A DNA stretch of 64,000 bases from Dyadobacter koreensis (GTDB lineage Bacteria; Bacteroidota; Bacteroidia; Cytophagales; Spirosomataceae), in the NCBI RefSeq assembly GCF_900108855.1, contig NZ_FNXY01000004.1, positions 186,001-250,000 on the forward strand. Reading direction: 5' to 3'. The notes beneath the pieces were generated by a model. It did no database searches. It worked only from the letters and a program-made list of their open reading frames with translations, and was not told where the DNA came from. A program made the translations under genes and the position numbers. Positions within the stretch are counted from its first letter, which is position 1, and each line of letters starts with the position of its first letter. Positions 8,133 through 17,561 of this stretch are shown one piece after another.

Positions 8133-10824
8133 ATTTTCCACCTTTTTGTGTGGTTCCTTCTTTGTAAATTGGACTATTCTTGCTGCCGCCTGATTCCAGA
8201 TATGCAATCAGATCTCTTAGTTCTTTTGGATTCAAACCATTTATCAATCCTGGCAGCATAATTGACACAGGTGAAATTTTCGTTGAAGCAACCTCCTTTT
8301 TGGCCACCTTACGAATTGTCTTCTGATCAAACGGATTTTGTGCAATGTAATAGAAATTCGCATCCTGATTCATTTCTCTTCCAAGCACAGATTCACCGCT
8401 TTTCAGCGTGTAAATTGTCGATGCATACTGATCAGAAATCGCTTTGTCCGGAGTAATGATAGCTTCAAGAACATCGCGGGTAGTAAACCTGTTTCCCAGC
8501 TGAGTCAGATCGGGTCCGATGTCGCTTCCCTCGCCCTGCATCGTGTGACATCTGCTGCAAAGTACTGCGGAGAATATTTTTTTTCCGGTTTCGAAATCAG
8601 CCCCGGCCAAACTATCCTGAACAAGGCTTACAGCATTATCAACTTTCCAGCTACGTCCGGGACCCTTGGGCGTGTAGTCGATTGCCAGATCGTTACCGTT
8701 TAACGTAAGTTTTTCAGCCCCGGATAACTTATTGTAATATGCCAGTTTATCTTTTGGAACATTTGCCAGCGCAAACTGTCTCGCTTTTTCAATAAACCCA
8801 ATATAACTTCTTCCTCCCTGATAACTGAATGCTTTGTCATACCATTTGAAATAAGTGTCCCGCAGCTGCGGAGTCCATCCCGTTTTTGCAGTACTCAAAA
8901 CGAATGCATAAAAGGTCTGCTGTTTTGGCGGCATTTTTTCAAGCATCCCTGCAATGTCAAGACCATATTGAGGATTACGAAGAATCAGATCCGAAGAAGC
9001 CGTGGCAGTTTCATTATCCTTGTCGTCGAAAAACTCGTTTTTTGTAAGTAATGTCAAGGTTCTTTCAACTGCTCCGGGAGCTTCAAGGAAAACAAGCAGC
9101 TTACTGTAAAGACGGTTGCTCAACGCAGAAGTTGACGGATAATGTGGGCTGAGATAGTTGGTCACCTGAGTTTTTATTGGCCCTTCAAGTACACCATAAC
9201 GGAAAAACGTAACTTCAAACGTACGGAGCAAATCCCGCTGTCTGGATTCCGAAAGTTTTTTTAAGTCTATCGAAGTAAGTGCTTTCAGCAAAGGCTCTTT
9301 GATACTCTTGTCGCCCTGACGTGCCAATGCCAGAAGTGCATAAATTTTCGTATCAGGATTTTTTTCATTAAGCGCTTTGTCTTTCCATTCAGCAACGGGC
9401 TGATGCTCTACAGCCAAACGTGCTGCGTAGCTTACAGACCTGTCAGCATGGGCAAGATTAGGCCATGCTGCATTTACAGCCTTCGGGTTTACGCCAAGGT
9501 GGTATTGTTCCAAATCCGTCCGAAGTTTATGTTCTGGTGTTAAGGTTACCGAGGCTACATTGGATCCCGCTTTAAGACTTTTGTAGTCTTTGTAGTACAC
9601 ACGGTAAAGATCTGATTCAAGACGGCGGCCGCCTGTAAGGAAATAGAGCGCTCCGTCAGGTCCGATCACCCCGTCGGTCAAAGGTAGCGGTGAGCCGGAA
9701 AGAAACTCTTCATGATCCGCCGTGTAGGTAGCACCGGATGGTTTCAGGTGAAGTCCGTGCATAATACCAAAACTCCAGTCGAAAGCTAAAAGAGTATTTT
9801 TATATTTTTCTGGAAAAAGAGCATCCTTAAGATAGATAAGATTTGTTGGAGATCCCTGGCCGATATTCATTACCGGAGCAACGTTATCAGGAAATGAAGG
9901 TGCCCACTTCGCGTCCCCAGTTCTCCATCCAAACTCACTCGCGCTGGTGGCGTGGCATACGCGTGTAGGTCTGTACCATGGTGTTCCAAAATCCCACTCC
10001 ATGTCAGAGTCGTATGTGAACATGTCGCCTGCTTCATTAAATGCGATGTCGAACGGATTCCTGAAACCGGCACTGACCAGCTCCCAGTTTTTTCCTTCCG
10101 GATCTGTATGCGCTATCCATCCGCCTGGTGCCATCCGGTCATTCGCGTGACCTCTGGGATCCTTGATAAAAGGAAAAAGATTATCATTTGTCCAGTTTTT
10201 TGGAAGGCGGTAAGAGTCCATCTCAGGCAGATCCGTATGATTTCCCGCTACAACATAAAGAGATTTTTTATCCGGCGAAAGCTGGACGCTGTGCGGCCCA
10301 TGCTCTCCTTCTCCTTTCATTGCTTTCAGCAGCGTGATTTTGTCATACTGATCATTGTTGTTTGTATCCTGCAACCGGTAAAGTCCGCTCGCTTTTTGGA
10401 ATTTAGCGTTTTCACGATTGTTTATCACCACATACAAACTATTGAACGCATACAACAATCCATGTGCAAAGCCCATTGCTATCTTTGAAGTATCACCTTC
10501 TATTTTGAGAGCTTCGATTTTCGGCTTTTCGGTAGAGCCGATCGGAGGCAAAGCAACGCGGAACAAGCTGCCGTATTGATCGGATGCAATGAGTCTGCCT
10601 TTATCGTCAAAGGCCATCGAGACCCAGGAGCCGTTCTGTTCTTCCGAAGGGCTAAACAAATGTTCCGCAACAAAGCCATCAGCCAGTTTTAATTTGTCGA
10701 CTTTGGATCCCGGCGGTCTGGATTTAGCAGATCGATTACTTACCAGAACTCCGCAAAAAACAGCCACGGCGATGAGTACCGCAAGCGTCATTGGAAGTCT
10801 GGACCATTGTTTTTTTGTGTACAT
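8131..10824 (-). CDS. PVC-type heme-binding dehydrogenase with C-terminal cytochrome c domain
   Basis: An 897-residue exported protein of the large family first named from Planctomycetes (membrane-bound dehydrogenase domain plus haem-binding CxxCH domain). An N-terminal membrane anchor or signal spans about residues 12-30. Residues 45-430 form a beta-propeller like glucose/sorbosone dehydrogenases (SMAFDDKGRLIASDQ, GEHGPHSVQLSPD, SAGFRNPFDIAFNEAGDM, DGVIGPDGALYFLTGG); an alpha-helical HEAT-like region follows; the C-terminal domain has the haem c site C756-x-x-C759-H760 with a distal Met candidate in SIMLPGL. It probably oxidises a sugar or polyol and passes electrons to the respiratory chain. 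First gene of the cluster; a conserved element lies 141 bases upstream. Confidence 0.88.
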   Translation of the reverse strand: MYTKKQWSRLPMTLAVLIAVAVFCGVLVSNRSAKSRPPGSKVDKLKLADGFVAEHLFSPSEEQNGSWVSMAFDDKGRLIASDQYGSLFRVALPPIGSTEKPKIEALKIEGDTSKIAMGFAHGLLYAFNSLYVVINNRENAKFQKASGLYRLQDTNNNDQYDKITLLKAMKGEGEHGPHSVQLSPDKKSLYVVAGNHTDLPEMDSYRLPKNWTNDNLFPFIKDPRGHANDRMAPGGWIAHTDPEGKNWELVSAGFRNPFDIAFNEAGDMFTYDSDMEWDFGTPWYRPTRVCHATSASEFGWRTGDAKWAPSFPDNVAPVMNIGQGSPTNLIYLKDALFPEKYKNTLLAFDWSFGIMHGLHLKPSGATYTADHEEFLSGSPLPLTDGVIGPDGALYFLTGGRRLESDLYRVYYKDYKSLKAGSNVASVTLTPEHKLRTDLEQYHLGVNPKAVNAAWPNLAHADRSVSYAARLAVEHQPVAEWKDKALNEKNPDTKIYALLALARQGDKSIKEPLLKALTSIDLKKLSESRQRDLLRTFEVTFFRYGVLEGPIKTQVTNYLSPHYPSTSALSNRLYSKLLVFLEAPGAVERTLTLLTKNEFFDDKDNETATASSDLILRNPQYGLDIAGMLEKMPPKQQTFYAFVLSTAKTGWTPQLRDTYFKWYDKAFSYQGGRSYIGFIEKARQFALANVPKDKLAYYNKLSGAEKLTLNGNDLAIDYTPKGPGRSWKVDNAVSLVQDSLAGADFETGKKIFSAVLCSRCHTMQGEGSDIGPDLTQLGNRFTTRDVLEAIITPDKAISDQYASTIYTLKSGESVLGREMNQDANFYYIAQNPFDQKTIRKVAKKEVASTKISPVSIMLPGLINGLNPKELRDLIAYLESGGSKNSPIYKEGTTQKGGK

Positions 10825-10964
10825 TTTACAGCTCAGAGTTTAAGTAATTGTAAATTTTAAAATATGATGAATAAGAATTGGCTCAGAATTAGGACTTAAA
10901 TAAAGCAAATTAAAACTTAGAAAAATCTGATTTTGCAATTATAAAAGGAATCTCTGATCTCACC

Positions 10965-10994
10965 ATCCTGTTCTGTCGGGTAATGTTAAAATTT
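10965..10994 (-). promoter_or_regulatory. Conserved upstream element, copy 1 (dehydrogenase operon)
   Basis: This 30-base stretch matches 18276-18305 at 26 of 30 positions in the same orientation. On the minus strand the shared core reads ATTACC(C/A)GACA and then CAGGAT, preceded by AAATTTTAA. It lies 141 bases upstream of the dehydrogenase start codon, against 133 bases for the sigma-factor copy. Conservation between two unrelated leaders at matched distance points to a regulator site or an alternative promoter; the protein that reads it is unknown. Confidence 0.6.
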
Positions 10995-11122
10995 AAGCAA
11001 ATTCTAACTGCTTATTGACAGTACGGTATTTTTTATTTGAATGATAAGGTGTATAAATTTATATAGTTTTATAAATATAAAAAGTATAAAAAGTTAAAAT
11101 AGTATAGAGTTTTTTATAGATA

Positions 11123-11178
11123 TAACTAATATAAAAAGTGTAGTAAGAAAGTACTTACTACACTTTTTATATTAGTTA
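11123..11178. terminator. Long perfect inverted repeat downstream of susD
   Basis: Arms 11123-11147 and 11154-11178 are perfectly complementary over 25 bp with a 6-base loop. It begins 32 bases after the stop of the minus-strand SusD gene and is the likely terminator of the sigma-fecR-susC-susD unit. It is longer than is needed for termination, but rests on A+T pairs. Confidence 0.7.
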
Positions 11179-11209
11179 ATATTTAAGATAATTTTTCGCG
11201 TCTAATGAT

Positions 11210-12718
11210 CTAGAAATGAGGCGTAAGTGCAGCTTCGTCGGCTGGTAAACCATAATAGTCATCAAGAATCGTGAACGCATTACTCGGAGCCGCAGAACCT
11301 TTCGGAAAATAGTAAGCTGCCGGATTTGCCTTAATACGTGCTCCATAAGGTTCAATGATCTCCTTCACCCGACCTGTACGGGTCAAATCGAACCATCGTT
11401 TATTTTCAAACGCAAGTTCAACCCGCCTTTCTTTAAAAATGGCTTCTCGCATTGTTGCCTGAGACGAGGCTGTTGTTGCCGACAAACCAGCACGCGCCCG
11501 AACCTGATTCAGATAAGTCGCGGCTTCGGCTGGTTTATTTTGCTCATTGAGAGATTCTGCCAGAAAAAGCAAAACTTCTGCATAACGATAGACAGGCCAG
11601 TTTTGCCCGGTATTACCATGCTGCGTATGTATCCTGGCATATTTTTTAATGTAAGGATACGTTTTATTTTCCGCCAGACTTCCACTTAATGTCACGTAAC
11701 CGATGTTCACATCTTTCCGTTTATCCCCTGTTTCGAAAGCAGCAATGATATCCGGAGTCGGAATGTTGTTACTTTCCTGAGACGTAGGCTGCGTGTTGGT
11801 GGTCCCTGTAATCGGTTTTAATTCTTCAATGGTAATGGGTGAAGGAATAAAGCTGTAAATCACACCTCCGTTATACCCGTCTGAACCTTCTCTGTATTGA
11901 ACCTCGAAAACGGACTCTGCGTTATTTTTGTTCGTCGCCGTGAATGAAAACGCATTATCATAATCCGGCATCAAACTATATCCGTCGTTTTTCACTACAT
12001 CCTCCATTAAGGCCTGAACCTGCGCCCATTTCTTTTGCGTTAAATAAAGGTTTGCCAGTAACGTTTTTGCCGCACCTGAAGTAGCGCGTCCCGGTTCTTG
12101 TTTTGCTTTATTTAAAAGCAGCTTACTTGCTTCCAGCGCGTCTTTTTCTATCTGAGCATATAGTTGCTCTGTTGTTGATAAAGGCAAGGCTGCATCCTCT
12201 CTGCCCTTTACGGGTTCTAAATGCAGGGGCACTTTTCCGAAAAGTCGTACCAGATCAAAATACGCAAGAGCTCTTAAAAACAAAGCCTGCCCTTTCAGGT
12301 TATTCTTTGAATCTGCGGAAAATTCGACTGCGTCGATTGAAGAAAGTACTTGATTGGCACGAGCAATGATCTGGTAATTCAAACGGTACTGATTCAAGAC
12401 GTTACCGTTGGCTGTTACTCCATTCGCCGTTGGCACGGCAAAGTTGGCAACGTTTTCAGTAGCATCAACGGCGCCGTATAACGTATTACGTGCATAGTAA
12501 GAGTTGTCTGAATGCATCTCTTCCAAGACCCAGGCAGGACCATTATAGATGCTGCGAAGAGGCACGTAAGCTCCGTTCACAGCTTGTTGGAAATCGGACT
12601 CAGTTACAAAGAAGGTTGCCGAACTAAGTTGGGTTTCCGGAACCACAGTAAGGAAATTTTCCTGGCAGCCGGTAAGGCTCATTGCCAGAAGCCAGGCCGT
12701 TATATATTTTGCTTTCAT
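11210..12718 (-). CDS. SusD/RagB family nutrient-binding lipoprotein
   Basis: A 502-residue surface lipoprotein with signal peptide and lipobox LTGC (Cys18), then the SusD N-terminal region (FLTVVPETQLSSATFF), TPR-like helices (GQALFLRALAYFDLVRLFG; ATSGAAKTLLANLYLTQKKW) and the RagB C-terminal part (YRYAEVLLFLAESLNEQ, then LNQVRARAGL, FKERRVELAFENKRWFDL). It caps the SusC barrel encoded immediately upstream and captures the ligand at the cell surface. The gene ends the operon ahead of a strong hairpin. Ligand class cannot be told: no glycoside hydrolase lies alongside. Confidence 0.93.
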   Translation of the reverse strand: MKAKYITAWLLAMSLTGCQENFLTVVPETQLSSATFFVTESDFQQAVNGAYVPLRSIYNGPAWVLEEMHSDNSYYARNTLYGAVDATENVANFAVPTANGVTANGNVLNQYRLNYQIIARANQVLSSIDAVEFSADSKNNLKGQALFLRALAYFDLVRLFGKVPLHLEPVKGREDAALPLSTTEQLYAQIEKDALEASKLLLNKAKQEPGRATSGAAKTLLANLYLTQKKWAQVQALMEDVVKNDGYSLMPDYDNAFSFTATNKNNAESVFEVQYREGSDGYNGGVIYSFIPSPITIEELKPITGTTNTQPTSQESNNIPTPDIIAAFETGDKRKDVNIGYVTLSGSLAENKTYPYIKKYARIHTQHGNTGQNWPVYRYAEVLLFLAESLNEQNKPAEAATYLNQVRARAGLSATTASSQATMREAIFKERRVELAFENKRWFDLTRTGRVKEIIEPYGARIKANPAAYYFPKGSAAPSNAFTILDDYYGLPADEAALTPHF

Positions 12719-12760
12719 GTCTTATTTTACTTTAAGATAGAATTTGAATGCTAATGCAGG

Positions 12761-15700
12761 TTAAAAGTTTAGGTTTACCCCCAATGTCCAGGTACGCGGT
12801 ACCGGATAGTTGGAAAAGTCTACTCCCTGACTTAGGTTCCCGCCATCGCCATCACCAGCCCCGTTGCCGCTCGTTTCCGGATTAGGTCCGCCCCAGTATT
12901 TAGTGAAAATGTAGACGTTCTGAACAGAACCATAAATTCTGGCAGATTTGAATACTTTACCAACTTTTCCGATTTCATAGCCAAGGGTTACATTTTTGAC
13001 AGAGAAGAAGGATGCATCTGCCAGGAAGTGTGAACTGTTCCAGTCACGTTCAATACCGGTATAGGTACCTCCGTTGTTTGTTGCTCCAAACATACCTTTG
13101 CCAGGCGTAATAACTGTTTCGGCATAGCTCTGGTTTGTTGCAGGATCAATAGGGCCATTTTTAACACGGAAACGATCTTTAACGCCAGCCACCATATTGA
13201 ATACTCCATCAAGATTGGCAGTACTGTAAAGATGTCTCACCCAAAGCTGATTGCCATAAGAGCCTGAACCAGATATCGATAAATCCCAGTTTTTGTAACT
13301 GAATTCGTTAGTCAGACCGTAAGTGAATTTCGGGAATGGGTTACCAATAATGGTCCGGTCGTCCTGATCACCACCATAAGTGATTTTACCGTCTCCGTTT
13401 ACGTCTTTATATTTGATTGTTCCAATTGCAGACTGCCCCGGAGCGACTGGCGAAGTCGCCAATTCTTCTTTGCTCATGTAGAAACCTTCTTTCACCAAAC
13501 CATAAAACTGACCGAATGGCTGACCAACTTGTGTAATGTGGAAGGAGCCATATACCCGGTCAATGCCCGGTGCCAGTTCCATAACCTTATTGCGGTTAAA
13601 AGAAATATTTGCGTTGGTTTTCCACTTCAACTGTCCATCCAGATTACGCGTTGTAAGTGAGACTTCATGTCCCCATAATTTGATTTCTCCAATGTTATCG
13701 AAGAAACTTCCGAAGCCGGCTTCCTGCGGAATTTGTACGGCATACAGAAGGTTTGTAGTACGCTTGTTATAATAATCGTAAACAAACTGGATGCGGTCAT
13801 TGAACAATCCAAGATCAAGTCCAATGTCAAACTGTTTGGTCGTTTCCCAGCTTAGATTTCTGTTTGCAAGTGAAGTCACAGCTGCGCCGGTTGCTACGTT
13901 AGAGCCAAACACCGCGTTAGTCGTATTGTTAACCAAGGCGTACTGCGTGTAATTACCAATGTTGTTATTACCGATGAGTCCGTAACTTGCACGGATTTTA
14001 GCAAAGGAAATTTGCCGTACAGGTTCAAGAAATGACTCGTCCGAAAGAACCCATCCTGCTGAAACAGCCGGGAAAGTACCCCAGAGATTATCAGAGCCAA
14101 AACGTGACGAACCATCAGCTCTGATGGAAGCGGTAAACAGGTATTTCCCTTTAAAGTTATACGACAGACGGGAAAGGTAAGAAGTAAGCGACCACTCATT
14201 TATGGCATTAAATGTCCCGCCACGGTCGATGTTAAGTGCGCCCTGGATGGTTGGCAGGCGGTCATCCGCATAAGTATTTGCCTGGATTCTTTCATATTCC
14301 TGGCGATAACGTTGTTGGGTAAAACCTGCTAACAATTCAAAATTATGTTCTCCAAAGCTCCTTGTATAGGTCGCAAGGTTTTCGTTCAGCCAGCCGCTGT
14401 TTATCAAACTCTGACGCGTTGTAGCTGCGGTCGTAGGAATCGGAACGTTAATCTGGCTGGTTGCCGTGGATGGATTGAAGTAGAAAAATTTATTGTTTTC
14501 GTACTCAATATTAAGTGTAGTTTTGAGCGTAAGTCCTTTGACCGGATTAACTACTAAATATGTGTTACCCAATAATTTCGTATTTCTGTTTTCATTGGTA
14601 AGTTCATTGGCAGCACGTACCCAGTTTGGATAGTCAAAGATGTTACCGGTGCTTCCAGGGAAGTTATTAAACTTCGTCAATTCACCATTGGCGTCGCGAA
14701 TTGGCATTACGGGCCAGGTATGCAGCGCATTGAAAAGAATTCCGGTTCCTCTGTCTCCATCGGTTCTCGGTGTATTATCATAGACATATTGCGGAGCGAT
14801 ATTGAAACCAAGTTTTACATATTTGTTAACATCATACTCCGTATTCATCCGAAGGGAATAACGCTTATAATTGTTATTGATAACAACACCGTCCTGATTT
14901 AGAATACCGGCAACCAACGAAGTTTTAAGGTTCTCCTTGTTTGAGCTAAGAGTAAGGTTATAACTTTGGATCGGAGCAGTTCTTAACAGCGCATCGTACC
15001 AATCGTTATTCTTGCCGGCGTAATCAGATGGATTTCTGAATTCCGCTGGAACCGTTTGATTCATATCCTCATAATACTCTTTTTTAAATTGGGCGAATTC
15101 TTCTGCGTTAAGCATCTTTACACGTCCGCGTTGAGGAACCTTTTGGAAGCCGTAGTAGGCGTTAAGGCTTACACTCGTTTCGCCTGGTTTTCCTTTTTTA
15201 GTCGTGATCAAAACAACGCCATTTGCAGCGCGGGACCCGTAGAGAGAAGTTGAGGCTGCATCTTTAAGGATGGTAATCTCGTCGATTTCATCCGGGTTTA
15301 AAGCACCGATATTTCCGGTGATAGGAAATCCGTCAATCACATACAACGGATCGCTACCCGCCGAAACAGATACCTGTCCACGGATACGGACGGACATGCC
15401 CTGGCCAGGTTTACCAGTTGCCTGATTTATCTGCACACCTGCAAGACGTCCCTGTAATTTTTGAGTAACCTGAGTAACAGGTAAATCTTTAATATCAGCG
15501 GATCCCACTGTCTGTACAGATCCTGTTACCTCCTTTTTTAACTGGCTGCCGTAACCAACGACTACAACTTCCGAAAGAGATTTTGAATCAACTTCAAGTT
15601 TAACATCCACAGCAGTACGGGTACCCACTGCAACTTCCTGAGAAATATATCCCAAAAAGGAAAAGATAAGCGTCCCACCTCCGTCAGGCGTACTGATTGT

Positions 15701-16207
15701 ATAATCGCCCGTCTCATTGGACACGGTACCTGTTGAAGTACCTTTCAAAACGACGCTTACACCAGGAAGGCCCTGGCCCGTTTCGTCTGTTATTTTTCCT
15801 TTTACAGTTTTGTCGAGTGTCGAACTGATCGTTTTTCCATTTTCATTTTGTAACAAAATTCTTCCGGATACAACCCGGTACGAGATATTAAGCGGCTTAA
15901 AAAGAGCATCGAGTGTACCCGATAAATGTTGATTGGTTGCAGATACCGAAACAGGTCTGTTTGCCTGAATAGATTCCTTGCTATAAACAAACTTGACCTT
16001 CGCTAACTCTTCAATTTTATTTAAAGCGTTTTTAAGGTCGACATTTTCTATTTGAATGGTAATATTTTTGTTGAGCAGCTCCTGTGCACTGATATCATGC
16101 GCAAATGATACCGTCGCAAAGACAATGGCCAGGAGTAATTGCGCCAGAGATATCTTCATAATACTGTACAGCGATGCGTACAATTGTAATTGTCGCGGTT
16201 GATTCAT
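12761..16207 (-). CDS. SusC/RagA TonB-dependent transporter with STN signalling domain
   Basis: An outer-membrane importer of 1148 residues from the ATG at 16207. A longer in-frame start at 16336 would add 43 residues that translate the leader hairpin and spoil the signal peptide, so I reject it. Order: signal to about residue 43, STN domain (about 45-125: ITIQIENVDLKNALNKIEEL, FVYSKESIQ), carboxypeptidase-like domain (VKGKITDETGQGLPGVSVVL), TonB-box region (SEVVVVGYGSQLKKEVTGSV), plug (QGRLAGVQINQ, DPLYVIDGFPITG) and beta-barrel. The STN domain matches the FecR and sigma genes upstream: ligand binding is signalled to FecR, releasing the sigma factor. Confidence 0.94.
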   Translation of the reverse strand: MNQPRQLQLYASLYSIMKISLAQLLLAIVFATVSFAHDISAQELLNKNITIQIENVDLKNALNKIEELAKVKFVYSKESIQANRPVSVSATNQHLSGTLDALFKPLNISYRVVSGRILLQNENGKTISSTLDKTVKGKITDETGQGLPGVSVVLKGTSTGTVSNETGDYTISTPDGGGTLIFSFLGYISQEVAVGTRTAVDVKLEVDSKSLSEVVVVGYGSQLKKEVTGSVQTVGSADIKDLPVTQVTQKLQGRLAGVQINQATGKPGQGMSVRIRGQVSVSAGSDPLYVIDGFPITGNIGALNPDEIDEITILKDAASTSLYGSRAANGVVLITTKKGKPGETSVSLNAYYGFQKVPQRGRVKMLNAEEFAQFKKEYYEDMNQTVPAEFRNPSDYAGKNNDWYDALLRTAPIQSYNLTLSSNKENLKTSLVAGILNQDGVVINNNYKRYSLRMNTEYDVNKYVKLGFNIAPQYVYDNTPRTDGDRGTGILFNALHTWPVMPIRDANGELTKFNNFPGSTGNIFDYPNWVRAANELTNENRNTKLLGNTYLVVNPVKGLTLKTTLNIEYENNKFFYFNPSTATSQINVPIPTTAATTRQSLINSGWLNENLATYTRSFGEHNFELLAGFTQQRYRQEYERIQANTYADDRLPTIQGALNIDRGGTFNAINEWSLTSYLSRLSYNFKGKYLFTASIRADGSSRFGSDNLWGTFPAVSAGWVLSDESFLEPVRQISFAKIRASYGLIGNNNIGNYTQYALVNNTTNAVFGSNVATGAAVTSLANRNLSWETTKQFDIGLDLGLFNDRIQFVYDYYNKRTTNLLYAVQIPQEAGFGSFFDNIGEIKLWGHEVSLTTRNLDGQLKWKTNANISFNRNKVMELAPGIDRVYGSFHITQVGQPFGQFYGLVKEGFYMSKEELATSPVAPGQSAIGTIKYKDVNGDGKITYGGDQDDRTIIGNPFPKFTYGLTNEFSYKNWDLSISGSGSYGNQLWVRHLYSTANLDGVFNMVAGVKDRFRVKNGPIDPATNQSYAETVITPGKGMFGATNNGGTYTGIERDWNSSHFLADASFFSVKNVTLGYEIGKVGKVFKSARIYGSVQNVYIFTKYWGGPNPETSGNGAGDGDGGNLSQGVDFSNYPVPRTWTLGVNLNF

Positions 16208-16306
16208 AAATTTGAATGGTTTTATTAGATGGAAAAAATAAAACATAGGGCTCCCACCGACATCTGGAGACAGATGAGCTATCGAGGCTGGTGAGGCGTT
16301 TTTAAG

Positions 16307-16334
16307 GTCCGGAAGTGGTGGCTCACTTCCGGAC
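16307..16334. promoter_or_regulatory. susC leader hairpin, copy 1 (loop GTGGCT)
   Basis: Arms 16307-16317 and 16324-16334 form a perfect 11-bp G+C-rich stem with a 6-base loop, about 100 bases upstream of the susC start. The string GTGGCTCAC at 16318-16326 recurs at 24961-24969 in the second susC leader. A smaller stem with CATCTG/CAGATG arms lies just downstream at about 16261-16276. It could be an attenuator, an sRNA target or a stabilising element in the long leader between fecR and susC. Confidence 0.55.
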
Positions 16335-16403
16335 ATTTTTAAAATTGGGTAGTTAACTTAGTTCATAGTGATTGGTTTAGAAAGATGAAAAAAGGTTTTG
16401 GGT

Positions 16404-17438
16404 TTAAAGATTGTCGTTACAGCCTGGGCCTGTCAGTATTACGCTGGTTCCCTGGATGTTATACTGACTGTTAACGGATTGGCATATCAGGTCAAATTTC
16501 TCCTGAAAGGTCATTAATGTCAGGTCGCCAGTGAAGGAGCAATTTTTTAATTTCTCGTTCATGACTAATATCTCGACATTATAGCCTTGACCTAATTCCT
16601 GCAAGACCTTCACCAACGGAGTATCTTCGTATATAAATTTTAGGCTGGCCACTTCCGCGGTTTCAAGTACAGCCGGTTCAGCTACAAGTGTTTTCTTTAA
16701 TTTTCTATCGTTTTCGAAAAATACAACACGTTGATTTGGAGTGAGAAATAATTCTCCTTTAGGGGAATCTTTATCCATTTTTGAAATCTCACCTGGCCCG
16801 ACCATCACAGATACCTTTCCGGTTTTGACACCTATTTCTACGGATTTTGACTTATCGTTTGAGCTAATCCAAAAGCTGGTTCCAAGAACTTTGGTAATCG
16901 TCCCGTTACAAAAAACGTAAAAGGGGCGATCCGGATTTTTGCTTACCTGAAAATATCCCGAACCTTTCAATGTAACTACCCTGCGTAGTTTTTCGAAATG
17001 CTTCCCATAGGTAATGCTGCTTCCAGACTGCAGGTGAACTTTTGTGCCATCTTCAAGAATAATCACTTCGCATGCGTTCCTGACGATGGGCTTCGTAATT
17101 TTATTGACAGTTTTATTCTCAAATCCTAAGTTTTCAAATTGTATCCAGTTATTTCTCAAAAGGAAAATTGTCAAAATCAGCGAGGCGGCTATGCTTCCGT
17201 AAACCGCCACCGTGTTTAACCTTATTTTAAACGTTTTAGCCTTTTTATTTTTATCAATTTTATCGTCAATTCCGGATAGTAAAATTTCTTCCAGTTGTGC
17301 TTTTTGTTCATCAGATAGTTCATATCCATAATCAGTTTCAATCTGGTCGAACCAAATCTTAATCTTCCATTTTTCTTCTTCTGTGCATTCGCCTTGTAAA
17401 TAACGCCGGAGCAATTTTTCGAATTCTGACTTAGTCAT
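16404..17438 (-). CDS. FecR family anti-sigma factor
   Basis: A 344-residue inner-membrane regulator. The cytoplasmic N-terminus (about residues 1-75) is an anti-sigma domain with LLRRYLQGECTEEEKWKIK; one transmembrane helix lies near residues 75-90; the periplasmic part has the FecR domain (EVIILEDGTKVHLQSGSSIT, LKGSGYFQVSKNPDRPFYV, GTSFWISS) and a C-terminal DUF4974/STN-like domain (FIYEDTPLVKVLQELGQGY, CSFTGDLTLMTFQEKFDLI). It holds the adjacent sigma factor inactive until the STN domain of the downstream SusC reports ligand. The three genes are in the usual order with a 123-base gap after sigma. Confidence 0.93.
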   Translation of the reverse strand: MTKSEFEKLLRRYLQGECTEEEKWKIKIWFDQIETDYGYELSDEQKAQLEEILLSGIDDKIDKNKKAKTFKIRLNTVAVYGSIAASLILTIFLLRNNWIQFENLGFENKTVNKITKPIVRNACEVIILEDGTKVHLQSGSSITYGKHFEKLRRVVTLKGSGYFQVSKNPDRPFYVFCNGTITKVLGTSFWISSNDKSKSVEIGVKTGKVSVMVGPGEISKMDKDSPKGELFLTPNQRVVFFENDRKLKKTLVAEPAVLETAEVASLKFIYEDTPLVKVLQELGQGYNVEILVMNEKLKNCSFTGDLTLMTFQEKFDLICQSVNSQYNIQGTSVILTGPGCNDNL

Positions 17439-17561
17439 AGAAGGAGAAATTTGAACTACACCAACAAGTCGTTTTAAAATCTTAAATCCCTAATCATATT
17501 ATAAATAATCTTTAAATATTTACATTTTAATATTCTTTTTTGATTAAAGTTCTCTGAATAT

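Larger units (their letters stand above)
10825..11209. other. Intergenic region, A+T-rich
   Basis: There is no coding signal in this 385-base stretch. It holds the leader of the dehydrogenase gene (10825-10964), the shared 30-bp element at 10965-10994, a low-complexity TATAAAAAG-rich zone around 11040-11120 and the long susD terminator hairpin. No exact TAnnTTTG promoter box was found on the minus strand upstream of the dehydrogenase start. Confidence 0.7.

Noticed and set aside
9952..10488. A 178-codon plus-strand frame inside the dehydrogenase gene.
   Set aside because: No domain pattern, and the minus-strand frame encodes a conserved beta-propeller without interruption.
16208..16336. Longer N-terminus for the first SusC.
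   Set aside because: It would translate the G+C-rich leader hairpin and place 43 odd residues before a good signal peptide.
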